A stretch of DNA of 64,000 nucleotides from DATAES01 sp963802415. Its GTDB lineage: Bacteria > Actinomycetota > Acidimicrobiia > Acidimicrobiales > JACDCH01. Location: the NCBI GenBank assembly GCA_963802415.1, contig CAWDIH010000002.1:682001-746000 (forward strand), given 5' to 3'. The first letter of the stretch is position 1. Each line of letters begins with the position of its first letter. Shown in pieces: positions 61,581-64,000 of this stretch. The position numbers and the translations under genes are program-made. The notes beneath the pieces were generated by a model. The model was not told the origin of the DNA and did not search any database. It was given only the letters and a program-made list of their open reading frames with translations.

Positions 61581-62138
61581 ATGGCGTCGTTCACCGATCG
61601 GCCGAACACCGCGCTCCTGGTCATCGACGTGCAGAACGGCGTGGTCGACGGCACGCAGGATCGCGACCGCGTGATCGCCAACATCAACACCCTTGTCGGT
61701 AGGGCTCGTGCGGAAGACGTGGCCATCGTGTGGGTGCAGCATTCGGACGACAACCTCCCGTGGGAGTCCGAGAGGTGGCAGTTCGTGCCGGAGGTGGTCC
61801 GTGGAGATTCCGAGCCGCTCGTGTACAAGACCTACGGCGACTCGTTCGAGGAGACCGACCTCGAGGCGCTCCTCGCCGAGCGGGCGGTCGGCCGCCTCGT
61901 CGTCACAGGAGCGCAGACCGACGCCTGCGTCCGGTCGACTCTTCACGGCGCCTTCGTGCGCGGGTACGACGTGACCCTGGTCGCCGACGCTCACACCACG
62001 GAGGACCTCAGCGCGTATGGCGCTCCACCGCCCGACCAGGTGATCGCGCACACGAACCTGTACTGGCAGTACCAGAGCGCGCCGGGGCGTCGCGGCCGAA
62101 CGGTAGACACCGCCGACGTCGACTTCGCTGCGGGCTGA
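61581..62138 (+). CDS. Isochorismatase-family cysteine hydrolase
   Basis: A 185-residue hydrolase: NTALLVIDVQNGVVDGTQDR (catalytic Asp), PLVYKTYGDSFEETDLEALL (Lys) and RLVVTGAQTDACVRSTLHGA (Cys), forming the Asp-Lys-Cys triad; DVTLVADAHTTEDLSAYGAP closes the fold. Family members include nicotinamidases and amide hydrolases; the substrate is not clear. A perfect AGGAGG site precedes ATG 61581. It is followed by composite hairpin element E2. Confidence 0.92.
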   Translation: MASFTDRPNTALLVIDVQNGVVDGTQDRDRVIANINTLVGRARAEDVAIVWVQHSDDNLPWESERWQFVPEVVRGDSEPLVYKTYGDSFEETDLEALLAERAVGRLVVTGAQTDACVRSTLHGAFVRGYDVTLVADAHTTEDLSAYGAPPPDQVIAHTNLYWQYQSAPGRRGRTVDTADVDFAAG

Positions 62139-62157
62139 GCCCGCGCCGCCCCCCTCC

Positions 62158-62268
62158 GCGCACATTGTCGTCTGAGCCACCGATTCCCGTGGCTCGGTCG
62201 ACACAGACGCAAGGCCGGACGCGTCTGTGTCAGTTCAGCCACGGATCCGGTGGCTCAGTCGACACAGA
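62158..62268. repeat. Two-hairpin composite element E, copy 2 (inverted)
   Basis: It starts with the GCGCACATTGTCG flank and has hairpins GAGCCACCG...CGTGGCTC and TCAGCCACCGG-like arms around GGATCC, each bordered by GTCTGTGTC/GACACAGA. It is the reverse complement of 47401-47512 in order and flanks. It lies between the isochorismatase gene and argS. Confidence 0.7.
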
Positions 62269-62375
62269 GGCACGAGTTCGAGTCGGTGCCAGTTCGGGCT
62301 GAGTGACAATCTGCGGGGAATGAAGGGGGTCCAGTGGCACATCGGATCGCGTTCTTCCGCGGTGGGGCCGTCACG

Positions 62376-62381
62376 TAGGAT
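62376..62381 (+). promoter_or_regulatory. -10 box (TAGGAT), leaderless small ORF before argS
   Basis: TAGGAT ends 6 nt before ATG 62388, the start of a small upstream ORF. Confidence 0.45.
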
Positions 62382-62387
62382 TGACGG

Positions 62388-62477
62388 ATGCCGGACAGCG
62401 TGGTGCTCGTGCTCGGAGATGGTTCGGCAACCCTGAAGCTGCACGAGGCGTCGACCGCATCGAAGCGATCCAGCTGA
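62388..62477 (+). CDS. Small upstream ORF before argS
   Basis: As written it encodes 29 residues beginning MPDSVVLVLGDGSATLKLHE and ends at TGA 62475-62477. If one base is restored near 62446, the other frame reads IEAIQLNRPELHP and stops at TGA 62498-62500, overlapping the argS GTG as GTGA. The restored 37-38-residue peptide would be translationally coupled to argS. A leaderless -10 box supports ATG 62388. Function is unknown; it may be a real small protein or a leader peptide. Confidence 0.5.
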   Translation: MPDSVVLVLGDGSATLKLHEASTASKRSS

Positions 62478-62496
62478 ACCGGCCGGAGCTCCATCC

Positions 62497-64000
62497 GTGA
62501 TCCGCGACAGTCTCGAACGGTCCGTGCGCGACACCCTCGCGGCAGTCGGTGTCGATCCGCCTGCGTCCGTCCAGCTCGAGCGGCCGGCACGGCAGGAGCA
62601 CGGGGACTGGTCGTCGAACGTGGCACTGGCCATGGCGAAACAGGCGGGTCGCCCGCCTCGCGAGCTGGCGACCGCTCTCGTCGAGCAACTGACGGCAGAG
62701 CCGCCGGCGCACGTCGAGCGGGTCGAGCTGGCGGGTCCCGGCTTCGTGAACTTCCACCTTCGACCGACATGGCTGACCGATGTGTTGATGGACGTCGTGA
62801 CCGAAGGCGAGCGCGCCTACGGCAGCCACGACTTCGGCACTGGCACGCACGGTGAACGTCGAGTTCGTCTCCGCCAACCCGACCGGACCACTTCACGCCG
62901 GCGGTGGACGGTGGGCGGCGTACGGCGATGCGCTCAGCAACATCCTCGAGCGCTGCGGCTACGCGGTGACCAGGGAGTACTACCTGAACGACCGCGGCAC
63001 GCAGATGCGCCTGTTCGCCGAATCGCTCGCGGCCGCCAAGGCTGGACTTCCGGTCCCCGCCGACGGCTACAAGGGCGACTACATCCAAGAGTGGGCGGCG
63101 GAGATGCCCGATGGTGTCGACCCCACGGCGTGGGGCTACGAGCGGGTGCGGCGCGATCTGTCGGCGACGCTGGCGCGGCATGGGCGTCGAGTTCGACGTG
63201 TGGTTCAGCGAACAGTCGCTCGTCGACAGCGGCGCGGTCGAAGCCACGCTCGAGGAGTTGCGCGAGCGGGGGGAGGTGTACGAGTCCGACGGCGCCATCT
63301 GGCTGCGCACCACCCACTTCGGTGACGACAAGGACCGCGTGCTGGTCAAGTCGGACGGCGAGCCGTCGTACTTGCTGCCGGACATCGCGTACCACCGCGA
63401 CAAGTTCGCTCGTGGGAACGATCTCCTGATCGACGTGTGGGGCGCCGACCATCACGGCTACGCCCCACGATTGAAAGTCGGCATCCAGGCGCTCGGGCAC
63501 GATCCCGACGAGCTCGAGATCATCCTCGGCCAGCTCGTTCTGCTCGTCCGTCACGGCGAGCCGGTGAGGCTGTCCAAGCGCGCCGGCGATCTCGTGTTGC
63601 TCGACGACCTGCTCGATGCTGTCGGTCCCGATGTGGCGCGACTCACGTTCTTGCTCCAATCGCTCGACAGCAGGCAGACCGTCGACCTCGAGCTGATCAC
63701 AGCGCAGTCGATGGAGAACCCGGTCTTCTACGTGCAGATGGCACACGCTCGCATCGCGGGCATCGCTCGCCGGGCGGCGGCAGGAGGGATCGAACGCGTA
63801 CCGCTCGGACGCGCCGACCTGTCGCTGTTGACGCACGAGCGCGAGCTCGAGGTGCTCCGGACGCTCTTCGAGCTTCCTGACGTCGTCGCGATGGCGTGTG
63901 TGGAGCGGGCGCCACACAAGGTCACGACGTGGGTGCGCGAGCTCGCCGACCGTTTCCACAGCTTCTATCACGAGTGCTACGTGATCGGTGAGGACGTCCC
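62497..64000 (+). CDS. argS: Arginyl-tRNA synthetase, 3' end outside window, two frameshifts
   Basis: Class I synthetase. The N-terminal additional domain reads LERSVRDTLAAVGVDPPASV and PARQEHGDWSSNVALAMAKQ. After a frame change near 62850: NVEFVSANPTGPLHAGGGRW (HIGH equivalent HAGG). After a second near 63180: GVEFDVWFSEQSLVDSGAVE, WLRTTHFGDDKDRVLVKSDG, LLIDVWGADHHGYAPRLKVG and VRLSKRAGDLVLLDDLLDAV (KMSKS equivalent LSKRAG). The gene is essential, so the two breaks are almost surely assembly errors. GTG 62497 has CGGAG upstream. Confidence 0.95.

Overview
The window is high-GC, densely coded DNA from an actinobacterium, most likely an uncultured member of Acidimicrobiia or a related deep lineage. 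Supporting markers are a WhiB1-like regulator convergent with a PdtaS-like kinase (as in mycobacteria), paired ArsA/Get3-like ATPases next to a DUF3107 gene, a phosphomutase/DUF3090/SCO1664-type cluster, F420-linked proteins, MarR/TetR regulators, and many putative leaderless promoters (a TANNNT box 7-8 nt before an ATG or GTG start). No phage, integrase, transposase, rRNA or CRISPR array was seen.

Layout. 0-2.5 kb: oxidoreductase fragment, DUF4394 secreted protein, Phd/RelE toxin-antitoxin pair. 2.5-8 kb: MBL hydrolase and SRPBCC genes divergent from a TetR gene, an RTX-like secreted protein, and a badly broken HelD/HelR-type helicase. 8-17 kb: large secreted FG-GAP/Fn3 protein, berberine-bridge-type oxidase, secreted phosphoesterase, cupin, DUF1269 protein, trehalose synthase. 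17-23 kb: MarR/YceI pair, TetR/alcohol dehydrogenase, glycosyltransferase/GH63 pair, DUF5317. 23.4-27.6 kb: acyl-CoA genes (two enoyl-CoA hydratases, carboxyltransferase, SDR, biotin carrier). 27.6-29.1 kb: class E sortase and lipoprotein. 29.2-37.3 kb: a complete System I cytochrome c maturation operon ccmABCDEFGH plus a ccmI-like gene, with an AtuA/DUF1446 gene coupled to its end. 37.3-41.7 kb: RDD protein, SixA-like phosphatase, small AtuA-like protein, cysteine desulfurase with a SufR-like regulator, Mrp. 41.9-46.6 kb: DUF3107, two ArsA-like ATPases, PdtaS-like kinase, WhiB1-like protein. 46.7-52 kb: glycerophosphodiesterase, diacylglycerol kinase, etfBA, sugar-lactone-type oxidase. 51.6-55.5 kb: SCO1664/DUF3090/phosphomutase operon, uracil-DNA glycosylase, lipoprotein. 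55.5-64 kb: FrhB-like F420 protein, acyl-CoA dehydrogenase, PPOX enzyme, LytR-CpsA-Psr protein, tRNA-Arg(CCG), nitroreductase-like protein, isochorismatase and argS (cut by the window end).

Two features stand out. First, gene boundaries carry several unrelated families of hairpin elements, many close to 50 bp. One family has four copies of exactly 50 bp whose stems differ in sequence yet mostly keep pairing. Another has two 50-bp copies whose right arm contains the start codon of the next gene. A third is a two-hairpin module present in opposite orientations at 47.4 and 62.2 kb. A fourth has two inverted copies at 14.4 and 55.5 kb. Second, about thirty single-base frame breaks interrupt conserved genes, including argS and most of the ccm genes. 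This points to uncorrected assembly indels rather than mass gene decay, although the helicase has so many that it may be a real pseudogene.

Functionally the window combines redox biology (electron transfer flavoprotein, acyl-CoA dehydrogenase, cytochrome c maturation, F420 enzymes), Fe-S homeostasis (desulfurase, SufR-like regulator, Mrp), envelope functions (sortase, LCP protein, DAG kinase) and compatible-solute sugar metabolism.
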